A DNA stretch of 64,000 nucleotides. Origin: Aldrovandia affinis. Taxonomy: Eukaryota > Chordata > Actinopteri > Notacanthiformes > Halosauridae. Below, piece after piece: positions 32,017-41,519 of this stretch. How positions within the stretch are numbered: position 1 is the first letter of the stretch; every line of letters begins with the position of its first letter. The notes under the pieces were generated by a model that was not told where the DNA came from, did not search any database, and saw only the letters and a program-made list of their open reading frames with translations. The stretch is from the NCBI GenBank assembly GCA_029706075.1, contig JAINUG010000214.1:1463746-1527745 (forward strand). Reading direction: 5' to 3'. Position numbers and translations under genes: made by a program.

Positions 32017-33362
32017 CCCCCTGAGGTCCGTGCTAAGCTTTTAATGTTTTTAGATTTTGGCATGGTCTGATATTTATCTCAATTTCATCAATTTAACACA
32101 CACTTACTCCAAAGTGTTTGATATTTTATTTGAAGGACAATCACAGCTACATTTGTATGCCATCAATAGTTTGGTCAGTATCATATGCAGCTTGTAAATA
32201 GATCTACAAACACACAAGTTAAAAATAGTAAATTTTTCTGCTGTCACAAAAGATGTGAAAGCACACACTAAACTATAGTGACGAATTGTTTTGCCAATGT
32301 GCGTTTGTTCACCAAGGTCTTGGTTATGTAAGGGTGTGAAAATAGTTTAGCACATCTGAGATCTAAATAGCTAAAACCTGTTTTTATCAGAACTGGTCAC
32401 ATTTATTTCAGGCTGTGGGAGGGCTAAATGCTAAATACCTGAATATTCATTTTGGCTCTTTGTTACGTTGCAACACGCGGAATGTTTGGCGTCACAACAC
32501 GCGATATTCATAGGCTATATTTTCACGAGTATTTGAAAACAAGCGAAATAAAATTAATATCAGCATAGACTGTTGCTGGCAGATTGCAAGCGTAAACACA
32601 GACAAGATGTAAAAAAATAAAAAAAAGCGAAATAAAATCAATAGCATAGACTGTTGCTGGCAGATTGCAAGCGTAAACACAGACATACGATATATTTTAT
32701 AACATTTTACGCTGTTTGAAAAGTATTTTGTGTGCCTATTGCAATTTGTTACATTGCGACATGCGGAATATGTAGTCACAAGGCGCGAATTCATATATTT
32801 TCACGAGTATTTGAAAATATACTCGTGAATATACTGTTGCTGGCAGATTGCAAGCGTAAACACAGACATACGATATATTTTATAACATTTTAGGCTGTTT
32901 GAAAAGTATTTTCTGTGCCTATTGCAATTTGTTACATTGCGACATGTGGAATATGTAGTCACAAGGCGGAATTTATATATATTTTCACGAGTATTTGAAA
33001 ACAAGCGAAATAAAATAAATATCAGCATAGACTGTCCTCTTCAGTTTGTGTTGTTTATGCCGGCGTTTTCACACATGGCCCGACGCACCTCCCCGAAATT
33101 AGCACCTCGTTAACATGTCAATAGAAGGGGGACGTTACTAAAAGGTAAAAAACAGAGTAAAAAGCAAGGTTTACTTTTGGTCTAATTAAGCTAATTTTAA
33201 AAATCCCATTTGATTTGCCAGTGCTCAAATCGGAAAGTCGCGATTCTAAGGTTTCTGTCAATGTTTTTGCCGCGTGTGTATGATAAAATATCGCGAAGTT
33301 AGAAATAGTAATATACTTGTATTGCTGCTTGGATCGGCGCCGATCCAGCCGACCTCAGGGGG
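32017..33362. mobile_element. piggyBac-type non-autonomous element, 1.35 kb
   Basis: TTAA lies at both flanks (32013-32016 and 33363-33366). Inverted ends are CCCCCTGAGGTC on both sides. TTAA targets and CCC-starting ends are typical of piggyBac. The interior has about three diverged copies of a ~200-bp block (ttgctggcagattgcaagcg, acattgcgacatg(c/t)ggaatatg, cacgagtatttgaaa) and no transposase. Confidence 0.85.
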
Positions 33363-33562
33363 TTAAGCAGGTTCCACTGTAATTCTAATACAAGTCCTTG
33401 ACAAAACATACCTGCTGGAAGAGGAAGATGGAGTACCGCCCTTATGGTATGGGCTTCATCCAAATAGTATACCCCCTGGAGGGACTCGTACAGGGGGCCC
33501 AGGAGGGGTTGACTTATCTCGGCGTCAACGAAGAACCGCATTTCAGAATCCAGATACACTGT

Positions 33563-33978
33563 GATTGAATGGAAGCCGACAGCAGATAATGAGCATGGAT
33601 TGTGCTTTTTTTTAATGATAAAAACAACATGAGATTTGGCACACTGTCAGAGCTGGCTAGCTAAACATTGTAACGTTACACCTAATTTCGCTATGGTAAT
33701 AAATTGTACATTACATAATTGTATTTATTGACATGATCAATATTTCGCCGTTTGCACAGTCATGTTTAGCCCCTTTCGGGGGCTAGGTCATGTTCAGGTT
33801 TACCGTAGTAGCTAATGATATCTAGCTAGCTAGCACTAGCTATTTCTTATCGTCAACATATTCGAGCATCATTTCATACACATCAGATTGCAGTACATAA
33901 TCGTGTGTATGTAATTTTGATTACAACGTGCAAATTTACTTAACGTTGCCCTAAAGTTATCTTTTGTCGATTTCTTAC
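33563..33978. other. Intron 1 of the Myb-like gene model
   Basis: No feature beyond tagctagctagc-type palindromes near 33820. Confidence 0.5.
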
Positions 33979-34172
33979 CATTCACAAGAACCTCAGTCAC
34001 GGTGGCTGCCATCTTTGTTTTGAGGCTGTGTGACGTCAAAGTCGTGAATTGGGAGTACATCGATCTGGTACGAGTTCACGGGTGGGAAGTTACGGGTTTG
34101 ACTACCGTTCCAAGTCACTTTCACGGGTAGAAGGTGGGAAAAACACGGGTTACAAGTTGCTTGGAACGCGCT

Positions 34173-34386
34173 ATAAGTGCCAAACCACAGGTAGTGGTAA
34201 AGGTAAAACTGATTAGTTTTAAAAACACAAGTGCAAAACCACAGGTAGTGGTTAACTGAACTGATTGGTTTAAAAATCAAAAATCTAATCAAAAAAATGA
34301 ACTGATTATGCATAACACACTTACAAATCATTTACACTCAACACTCACTGAGTGTGTGTCTGGCAACTCTGTCTTTTCTTTTTTTA
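34173..34386. other. Junction between two Harbinger remnants
   Basis: A direct repeat of caaaaccacaggtagtggt occurs at about 34182 and 34234, with AT-rich sequence. No gene. Confidence 0.5.
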
Positions 34387-35135
34387 TTAAAGATAATCGT
34401 GGACCTCAAGAGCTGCCACCAGACCATCCGGAGCAGAGACAGCCGCTGCCATATGCTCCCTGATCTGCTCCCCACGCTGCTGATCCTGGTGGAGATGTGG
34501 CTCGTCAGCGTTGTCATCAGGCCTGAAGACCTCCTCGGCTGGCTCCATAATGTCTCCAATGGAAACACAGATGTTGCGCAGTATGGTGCAACAAGCGATG
34601 ACCTCAGGCGCGAAGGTTGGCTTCACCTCCAGCGACTTGAAGAAAATGGATCTCCAGCGGGTTTTCATGATGCCAAACGACCGTTCGATGATGGACCTGG
34701 CCTTGGCGTGATGGTGGTTGAACCTCCTGGCAACAACAAGGCGGACTGGCTCTTTGTACGGAGTGATGAGAGCAATGGCCGCTGACAGGCAAGGGTACCC
34801 ACCATCCCCAAGGATGCAAAAGCCTTCTGAGCAAATCCATTTCCTACATTCTCCAGGTCAGCGTGGCTCGGGAAATGGATGACACGGTTCTTCAGTTTCA
34901 GCAGCTTCTTGGTGACCCGGTGCACCATGTCATGGACCGTTGTTCTTGGGATGTTAAAACTCCTCGACACCACACGATAGGAGGTGGCACTGGCTAGCCA
35001 AAATACAAAGACCAGCACCTCAAGGTAATGGCCCCATCCATGATCCTGATGACTACGGAGCATCCGGATCAGGTGCTGCAGGGAAGCTCTGCTAAGCCTG
35101 TAATCTGGACGAAGGACTGGCATGGTGGCATTCAA
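34387..35135 (-). pseudogene. Second PIF/Harbinger transposase, catalytic segment deleted
   Basis: Minus strand from the ATG at 35135: LRPDYRLSRASLQHLIRMLR, VFVFWLASATSYRVVSRSFN and IPRTTVHDMVHRVTKKLL (helix-turn-helix region), ENVGNGFAQ. The sequence then jumps at about 34822 to GFCILGDGGYPCLSAAIAL (second Asp) in another frame, ARSIIERSFGIMKTRWR (catalytic Glu) and EVIACCTILRNIC, with a stop at 34387. The ~85 residues expected between these parts, with the first catalytic Asp (IDG motif), are missing and the join is out of frame. It differs from the transposase at 27562, so it marks a second Harbinger family. Confidence 0.85.
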
Positions 35136-35270
35136 GTTGCAGTAGGGGGCTCTCTGGGGCTCCAGCTAAAATTAACATTATGATAACGTTAAAATTCATA
35201 CATTATGTTCATAAATGTTAGTGTCCATGTTTAAGTGTTTATAAATTCATGTGTAAGTGTTAATGAAGTG
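35136..35270. other. Upstream flank of the Harbinger relic
   Basis: Short AT-rich stretch with gtttaagtgtttataaattc repeats, ending at satellite block 3. No terminal repeat recognised. Confidence 0.4.
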
Positions 35271-35751
35271 GAGGCACATCGTACTAAAGTGCTAGCTCAG
35301 TCTGGAAACACATCGTGCTAAAGTGCTAGGTCTGGAGGCACATCGTGCTAAAGTGCTAGCCCTCAGTCTGGAAACACATCGTGCTAAAGCGCTAGGTCTG
35401 GAGGCACATCGTGCTAAAGTGCTAGGTCTGGAGGCACATCGTGCTAAAGTGCTAGCTCAGTCTGGAAACACATCGTGCTAAAGCGCTAGGTCTGGAGGCA
35501 CATCGTGCTAAAGCGCTAGCCCTCAGTCTGGAAACACATCGTGCTAAAGTGCTAGGTCTGGAGGCACATCGTGCTAAGTGCTAGCCCTCAGTGTGGAGGC
35601 ACATCGTGCTAAAGCGCTAGCCCTCAATGTGGAGGCACATCGTGCTAAAGTGCTAGCTCAGTCTGGAAACACATCGTGCTAAAGTGCTAGCCCTCAGTGT
35701 GGAGGCACATCGTGCTACAGCGCTAGCACTAGGTCTGGAGGCACATCGTGA
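35271..35751 (+). repeat. 36-bp satellite array, block 3
   Basis: About 14 units including ctcagtctggaaacacatcg variants and a few shortened ones. It ends at exactly the same base of the unit (cacatcgtg) as block 2. Confidence 0.95.
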
Positions 35752-36329
35752 AGAAATACCAGAAGAAATTAACTTATAACCCAAAAGATCTCTATTGATG
35801 CAATGAAAAGCTTTCTTAAAATCAACAAAACAAGCAAACATGTCTTTACCCTCTTGCAGTCAAGCTCTCGCCACAGAGCAGTCGAGCTCTCGCCACAGAG
35901 CAGTCGAGCTCTCGAGCTCTCGCCACAGAGGATATGACATAAATATGATCAATACATGCCCTGTTTTTCCTAAAAACCATTCTTCTCATCCACCAACATT
36001 CCATGAAAATCTATGTAATTATTAAGTATTATTAAGGACACCTGAATACAATTTATAAACTGTACTGATCAAACTGATGCCTCTATAATTTAAAGGAACC
36101 CTCGGACCAGCTTTTGAAGATTTAGGGATGGGTTTGATTATAGATTTATTCCACACAGACGGAATAAAACCATTATGAAAGCACGTTTGACATAGACAAT
36201 GTAAAATATTCAACATATTAGGAGTTTTAAGGACCTCATTAGGGAGGTCCTCAAAACCCACAGCTGTATTTAGTTTAGCTCTATCTACTACCCGCTGCAC
36301 CTCCTCTAGTGTGATGTCACTGTTACGAT
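35752..36329 (-). pseudogene. Non-LTR reverse transcriptase fragment, copy 2
   Basis: Nearly identical to copy 1 at 26908, with the same cagtcgagctctcgcc duplication and the same join to satellite. It extends about 60 bp further upstream, encoding NSDITLEEVQRVVDRAKLNT. At 36330 it meets a gypsy LTR, so the apparent 257-residue frame to 36795 is a chance fusion with the LTR. Confidence 0.85.
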
Positions 36330-36974
36330 TGTTACACGGACTGGACCCAAACGCAGGACGCTGACACGGGATGAGATAGGTGAGGGTATTTATTAAATAC
36401 AAAGACTGGTGCGGGGGAACAAAGGAAAGGGCAGACGAAGGCACGGAAGCGGGCAGGCCGGGAAGCTGGCTTGGAGGCAGGGCAGGGAAGCTGGGAAGCT
36501 TGCTTGTAGGCAGGGAAGCAGGGAAGCTGGCTTGTAGGCAGGGAAGCAGGGGAGCTGGCTTGTAGGCAGGGAAGCAGGGGAGCTGGCTTGTAGGCATGGA
36601 AGCTGGCTTGTAGGCAGGGAAGCTTGGAAGCTGGCAGGCAAGGGAGGGGGCTGGCTGGTCCGTGGGCACGCAGGATGGCAGCAAGACAGGCAAGAACGAA
36701 AACCACTGGAGCTGAGAGACAAACGAGGAAGGAGCCAGGAAGGGAAAACAAGCAATCTGACAAGGAATGAAGGAGAAACCGGGGTAGATATACACTGCAG
36801 GGCTAATGAACTTGATGGGAGGCAGGTGTGCCGGAATTGGTAACAGGTGAGAATGATGAGTAGTAATGAGGGTAGATAATTGAATAATAGAAAATCATAA
36901 AACAATTAACACAAACAATCAAGAGGGAGAAACAAGACAAGGAAAAAACGAGACAGGAACAAGGGAATGTGACA
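36330..36974 (-). mobile_element. Ty3/gypsy 3' LTR, 645 bp
   Basis: On the minus strand it begins TGTCACATTCCC and ends GTGTAACA (TG...CA). It is preceded by a polypurine tract (GGGGGGGGGTAC at 36985-36975) and the end of pol. It contains a tandem repeat of about 26 bp (gcttgtaggcagggaagc) at 36480-36620. The 5' LTR and most of the internal region are not in the window. Confidence 0.8.
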
Positions 36975-36985
36975 GTACCCCCCCC

Positions 36986-37091
36986 TCAACGGTTGCCTCC
37001 AGGCAACCCACCAGGCCTGTCGGGATGCTCCCGATGAAAATCCCGGATGAGGACGGGATCCCAGATGACCCGGGCGGGTGGAGGGGGAATG
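36986..37091 (-). pseudogene. Ty3/gypsy pol C-terminus
   Basis: Minus strand: ARVIWDPVLIRDFHREHP, then DRPGGLPGGNR and a TGA stop at 36986, ten bases before the polypurine tract. WDPxLIRDFH is the end of the chromodomain-type tail of teleost gypsy integrases. Only ~35 residues remain; the sequence to the right is minisatellite. Confidence 0.7.
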
Positions 37092-37140
37092 GCTGGAGGG
37101 CACAGAGGACAAAAGTGTCGCTTGAGGGGGGGACGGGCCC

Positions 37141-37375
37141 CAGTGGGCCCTAGGGCCCGGCGGCAGCAGGCGCGGTGGGCCCTCGGGAGGCCGGCGGCAG
37201 CAGGGCGCGGTGGGCCCTCGGGGAGGCCGGCGGCAGCAGGGCGCGTTGGGCCCTCGGGGAGGCCGGCGGCAGCAGGGGGCGTTGGGCCCTCGTGGAGGCC
37301 CGCGGCAGCAGGGGGCGTTGGGCCCTCGTGGAGGCCCGCGGCAGCAGGGGGCGTTGGGCCCTCGGGAGGCCCGCG
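37141..37375 (+). repeat. CpG-rich 36-bp minisatellite, type 1
   Basis: About 6.5 units of gccctcggggaggccggcgg plus cagcagggcgcggtgg. The first half of the unit is the same as in type 2 to the right. Confidence 0.92.
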
Positions 37376-38008
37376 ACGCCAGGCAAGGAGAGGCCCTCGG
37401 GGAGGCCCGCGACGCCAGGCAAGGAGAGGCCTTCGGGGAGGTCTGCGACGCCAGGCAAGGAGAGGCCTGCGACGCCAGGCAAGGAGAGGACGTCGGGGAG
37501 GCCTGCGACGCCAGGCAAGGAGAGGCCCTCAGGGAGGTCTGCGACGCCAGGCAAGGAGAGGCCTGCGACGCCAGGCAAGGAGAGGCCTGCGACGCCAGGC
37601 AAGGAGAGGACGTCGGGGAGGTCTGCGACGCCAGGCAAGGAGAGGCCCTCAGGGAGGTCTGCGACGCCAGGCAAGGAGAGGCCTTCGGGGAGGCCTGCGA
37701 CGCCAGGCAAGGAGAGGCCCTCAGGGAGGTCTGCGACGCCAGGCAAGGAGAGGCCCTCGGGGAGGTCTGCGACGCCAGGCAAGGAGAGGCCCTCAGGGAG
37801 GTCTGCGACGCCAGGCAAGGAGAGGCCCTCGGGGAGGTCTGCGACGCCAGGCAAGGAGAGGCCCTCGGGGAGGTCTGCGACGCCAGGCAAGGAGAGGCCT
37901 TCAGGGGAGGCCTGCGACGCCAGGCAAGGAGAGGCCCTCGGGGAGGCCTGCGACGCCAGGCAAGGAGAGGCCTTAGGGGAGGCCTGCGACGCCAGGCAAG
38001 GAGAGGAC
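37376..38008 (+). repeat. CpG-rich 36-bp minisatellite, type 2
   Basis: About 17 units of ctcggggaggtctgcgacgc plus caggcaaggagaggcc, some shortened to 24 bp. The unit length is a multiple of three, so several frames on both strands stay open for 250-320 codons. These frames are repeat artefacts. Confidence 0.95.
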
Positions 38009-38644
38009 GCCTTAATTTCTCAGTTTAGAAATCAAATCCTCCATTTTCAGAGCGAAAAATCTGTGCATTTGTTTGGTTGTTGTTCTTTTAACTTTTGCAA
38101 GAGTAAACCGAGTCGTAAACTTCAGGCTCACTATCGCCCCCGTCTGTGAGGCAGAGGTACTGGCTGCCTCAAGGCAAGCCTTTTCCTTGTGGATTTATGT
38201 CAGATCAATAAGACTTAAATATTACACACATACGTGAAATACATTACCGAACACTATGGAAATTAAGACGTATAATAAAAGTGTCTTCAAACATGATATT
38301 GGAAACATACAGAGAAATGGCAACAAGCATGCGCCAATTGCACGCGCTCAATTTAGTTTGTGAGGGATTGCGCAATCTGGGGAGAGGCTCGGCTCGTCAC
38401 TGCCTCACCTCTCGTCTCCTGACCGCACGTCCCTGGTTGTCTCGTGTTATCAGCCATAATCTTGCTCAAATTGAGACAATTCGAGCCTCAAAAGAAACAA
38501 TCAGGTTTTACAAACCAATTTAATGAATGTAGGTATTTGATCGGTGTCGGTATTTCACGAGTTATTTATAAATTTGCGGAGGCAAAGAAAACAACAAAAA
38601 GGCTCTTCTGACGCCATCTTCTGACGCCTAAATTTGTAAATGTC
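38009..38644. other. Unique non-coding
   Basis: Nothing recognised. A short frame at 38281-38523 has no family resemblance. Confidence 0.45.
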
Positions 38645-38725
38645 TGAAGTGCTAGCCCTCAGTGTGGAGGCACATCGTGCTAAAGTGCTAGCTCAATCTG
38701 GAAACACATCGTGCTAAAGCGCTAG
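38645..38725 (+). repeat. 36-bp satellite array, block 4
   Basis: About two units before the hAT MITE. Confidence 0.92.
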
Positions 38726-38733
38726 GTCTAGAG

Positions 38734-39008
38734 CAGGGGTGTCCAAACTACGGCCCGCGGCCCATTTATAATTGGCCCGCGGCCGCATTCCAATATAATG
38801 GAATATGGCCCGCGCATGAAACTTGCACTTGACTGAGTTGTAATTCTTAGTTTCACCACTAGTGGAGCCACCCGTATTAATTGAAAACTCCGCGAAATAA
38901 ACGAACTGCTCTCAGGTTTTTTCGCGTAGCACCCCCCCCAATAGTGGCCCAGCCTTTCGTATATTTTTCTGTATTTGGCCCTCAGTGGAAAAAGTTTGGA
39001 CACCCCTG
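38734..39008. mobile_element. hAT MITE, 275 bp, in the satellite
   Basis: Terminal repeats CAGGGGTGTCCAAACT in inverted orientation. The 8-bp flanks are gtctagag (38726-38733) and gtctggag (39009-39016), differing by one base. Subterminal cggcccgcggcc is a known feature of such teleost MITEs. It sits at the same position of the 36-bp unit as the 2.53-kb hAT at 23897. Confidence 0.92.
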
Positions 39009-39845
39009 GTCTGGAGGCACATCGTGCTAAAGTGCTAGGTCTGGAAACACATCGTGCTAAAGTGCTAGTGCTAGGTCTGGAGGCACATCGTGCTAAAGCA
39101 CTAGTGCTAGGTCTGGAGGCACATCGTGCTAAAGCACTAGTGCTAGGTCTGGAGGCACATCGTGCTAAAGCACTAGTGCTAGGTCTGGAGGCACATCGTG
39201 CTAAAGTGCTAGTGCTAGGTCTGGAGGCACATCGTGCTAAAGCACTAGTGCTAGGTCTGGAGGCACATCGTGCTAAAGCGCTAGTGCTAGGTCTGGAGGC
39301 ACATCGTGCTAAAGTGCTAGTGCTAGGTCTGGAGGCACATCGTGCTAAAGCACTAGTGCTAGGTCTGGAGGCACATCGTGCTAAAGCACTAGTGCTAGGT
39401 GTGGAGGCACATCGTGCTAAAGCACTAGTGCTAGGTCTGGAGGCACATCATGCTAAAGCACTAGTGCTAGGTCTGGAGGCACATCGTGCTAAAATGCTAG
39501 TGCTAGGTGTGGAGGCACATCGTGCTAAAATGCTAGTGCTAGGTGTGGAGGCACATCGTGCTAAAGTGCTAGTGCTAGGTGTGGAGGCACATCGTGCTAA
39601 AGTGCTAGTGCTAGGTGTGGAGGCACATCGTGCTAAAGTGCTAGTGCTAGGTGTGGAGGCACATCGTGCTAAAGTGCTAGTGCTAGGTCTGGAGGCACAT
39701 CGTGCTAAAGTGCTAGTGCTAGGTGTGGAGGCACATCGTGCTAAAGTGCTAGGTCTGGAGGCACATCGTGCTAAAGTGCTAGCCCTCAGTGTGGAAGCAC
39801 ATCGTGCTAAAATGCTAGTGCTAGGTGTGGAGGCACATCGTGCCT
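39009..39845 (+). repeat. 36-bp satellite array, block 5
   Basis: About 23 units, mostly ggaggcacatcgtgctaaag plus cactagtgctaggtct. Many units contain the perfect 12-bp palindrome agcactagtgct. It is the most homogeneous of the five blocks. A 12-residue periodic open frame of 300 codons runs through it, with no sign of being translated. Confidence 0.95.
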
Positions 39846-39849
39846 TTGT

Positions 39850-39998
39850 TAGTGTCCTCCACTGGGAGAGGGTGTAGGGTGTGATCATTGACTGAAAGTA
39901 GGAGGGAGTTGTACCCCTTGTACTTTCAGATATATATGCCATTTAGCAGACGCTTTTATCCAAAGTGATTTACAGTAGTGAATGCATACATTTTCCAT
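39850..39998 (-). mobile_element. L2 scrap plus SINE-A tail, antisense
   Basis: 39868-39930 resembles antisense L2 ORF end (gtgtagggtg...gtaggagggagt). 39935-39998 is an antisense SINE-A tail (gccatttagcagacgctttt). Confidence 0.65.
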
Positions 39999-40330
39999 TA
40001 GTCCCACTAAAATTAAACGGAGAGAGAATATACGTGATAAACAGTTCTGTTGCTGGGTGATTTTGGGAATCCGTTTCCGCGCGCCATCTCGGCCTAATGG
40101 TTACATAAAGGGTTATGTAAAACCGTGACTCAGATGGCGGCCGGACTCTTAATTACGGCCGTGTGTGCCGTTGGTGGTGGCGTGAGCAAATCCCCTCTCC
40201 AGATGTTGAGTTAAACTTTATTCTTCGGTTTTAATTAAAGACCCACTAAGCGCCTGGCCGCTAAACGCACACAAGTCACGGAGCATTAAACAGTATGCAG
40301 CACGGATGAGGAATATGGGTCTACCTCGTT
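39999..40330. other. Non-coding
   Basis: No supported gene. An imperfect inverted pair of catctcggcctaatggtta and aaaccgtgactcagatggc type lies near 40085-40140. Confidence 0.4.
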
Positions 40331-40334
40331 TTCA

Positions 40335-40700
40335 GAACATAAGGGATAAGGGATAGAATAAGGAAACACCAACATAAAGTGTCGTAATAGCGCATTGGGC
40401 CACCGCAGGCTGCCAGAACAGCTTCTGTGCACCGTGGCATACATTCTACACGTGTCTGGAACTCTACTGGAACACCATTCCTCCACAAGAAATTCCATCA
40501 TTTGCTGTTTTGTTGATGGTGGAAAACATTCTGTCTGCATAATCTCCTATGAGTGTTGAGATCTGGTGACTAAGACGGCCATGGCATATGGTATACATTG
40601 TTTACATGCTCATCAAACCATTCAGTGAACCACTCGTGCCCTGTGGATGGGGGGCATTGTCATCCTGGAAGAGACCTTGCAACAAACTTTAACGGAACAT
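40335..40700 (-). pseudogene. Mariner/Tc1-type transposase C-terminal relic 1
   Basis: Minus strand: MPW..SPDLNT-like residues near 40585, VFHHQQNSK-type segment, then MMEFLVEEWCSS (40500-40440), followed by ACGGP and a run ending in CWCFL. It is homologous to the better preserved relic at 42480-42680 (SQSPDLN and FPPPSTKHQM). The SPDLNP motif, with its catalytic third Asp, is diagnostic of the Tc1/mariner superfamily. Several stops and shifts. Confidence 0.65.
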
Positions 40701-41280
40701 CTAGAACGTGTGTATCGCAGTTTGAACTGCCTTAATGAAAAATCTTTTTTGAAATTTCTCATTGAGAAATTCATGGGTACTTGTAGCATTTTTATTTCTT
40801 AGTTGTTGTAAATTATTTTTGTCTTTCCCCATTTGTACTGTAATGAACTGTACTGAAAATGAAAAGACAGGAAAGAAATGTTCATATTTTTATGATGCTA
40901 ATGCGCTGCCTGTGTTTGGTGGCTAATAAGGTAATGGTTTTTGTGTAAGTAACTGGAAGTGACATGGTTATGGCTAAGAATTTTGTGTGTGATCACATCG
41001 GGAAAGCTGTCATGGATATCTTTTAATGGCCAACACACACTCTTTCTCCCCCTCCCCCCACCCACACACACAGGTGAATGAATAGGATTATTGAGCAGTT
41101 ATTCATTTTAATGAGTGGACTTATGAGAAGAAAGAGGTCTGTTTTTAATTCAGCAGGGGTCATACTTCTTGCCCCTTGTTAAAAATTAAATGAAACATAT
41201 TGCTTGCGACTATGCGACTGCTTTATTGCACTGAAAACAGAAACAGATGAAAGCTTTTTTTTAAACATTTAGCTTTTTCC
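40701..41280. other. Non-coding
   Basis: AT-rich with no supported feature. Confidence 0.5.
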
Positions 41281-41284
41281 TGGT

Positions 41285-41370
41285 CTTTCTCTCTCTATCT
41301 CTCTCAAGACACACACACACTCACACATACACACACACACTCTCTCTCTCTCACACACACACACATATAC

Positions 41371-41425
<55 letters not shown>
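41285..41425. repeat. CT/CA compound microsatellite
   Basis: Alternating CTCTCT and ACACAC runs. Confidence 0.92.
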
Positions 41426-41427
<2 letters not shown>

Positions 41428-41519
41428 AACTGAAAAAAAGTTAGCAGGTACCAAGATGTCAGCAGTGAGTGAGTTGAATTTGTGAGTTGAGTTAGTGGGT
41501 GAGTGAATCAGTTGAGTTA

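Larger units (their letters stand above)
30262..34012 (-). pseudogene. Harbinger Myb/SANT-like DNA-binding partner, four exons
   Basis: Minus-strand gene model with matching phases. Exon 1, 34012-33979: MAATVTEVLVN, donor AATG|GTAAGA. Exon 2, 33558-33412: YLDSEMRFFVDAEISQPLLG, donor GCAG|GTATGT. Exon 3, 31289-31061: serine/alanine-rich linker, then STRFLIELMR; its best donor is GC (AG|GCATGT). Exon 4, 30894-30262: AHLESDNTELPQSLQELNAR, LWEDMARRLTAQFG and KVARKWQTLVDGYKTVKDNN, the three helices of a SANT/Myb-like domain, ending MREYLSKQ. Harbinger elements need such a partner for nuclear import and DNA binding of the transposase. The frame breaks at G runs near 30537 and 30490-30440, so the tail is out of frame. 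Intron 2 holds the piggyBac MITE and hairpins. Confidence 0.72.
27427..34172. mobile_element. PIF/Harbinger element with transposase remnant and Myb-like gene
   Basis: Left end tgctgcgttccagg and right end, reversed, tagcgcgttccaag give imperfect terminal repeats, followed by acgacttcaagtcacga-type subterminal sequence on both sides. The flanking triplets are tta and taa, and the LINE does not resume on the right, so simple insertion is not proven. The element has the two expected Harbinger genes facing each other: transposase (+) and Myb/SANT-like protein (-). Internal insertions include piggyBac-type DNA at 29.4 and 32.0-33.4 kb. Confidence 0.75.

Noticed and set aside
36022-36795. 257-residue minus-strand ORF
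   Set aside because: The first part is LTR sequence read by chance and the last part is a LINE reverse transcriptase. The join at 36330 is an insertion boundary, not a gene fusion.
37047-38149. Overlapping 250-320-codon open frames on both strands
   Set aside because: They exist because the 36-bp CpG-rich unit is a multiple of three and lacks stops in most frames. No leader, no family similarity, no splice context.
23426-39845. CRISPR-like array of regular ~36-bp repeats
   Set aside because: Repeats are directly tandem with no unique spacers, in a eukaryotic genome.
38975-39877. 300-codon frame with a 12-residue repeat (LEAHRAKALVLG-like)
   Set aside because: It is a translation of the 36-bp satellite. 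The same unit occurs in five blocks with frame-breaking variants, and the ATG lies in a MITE.
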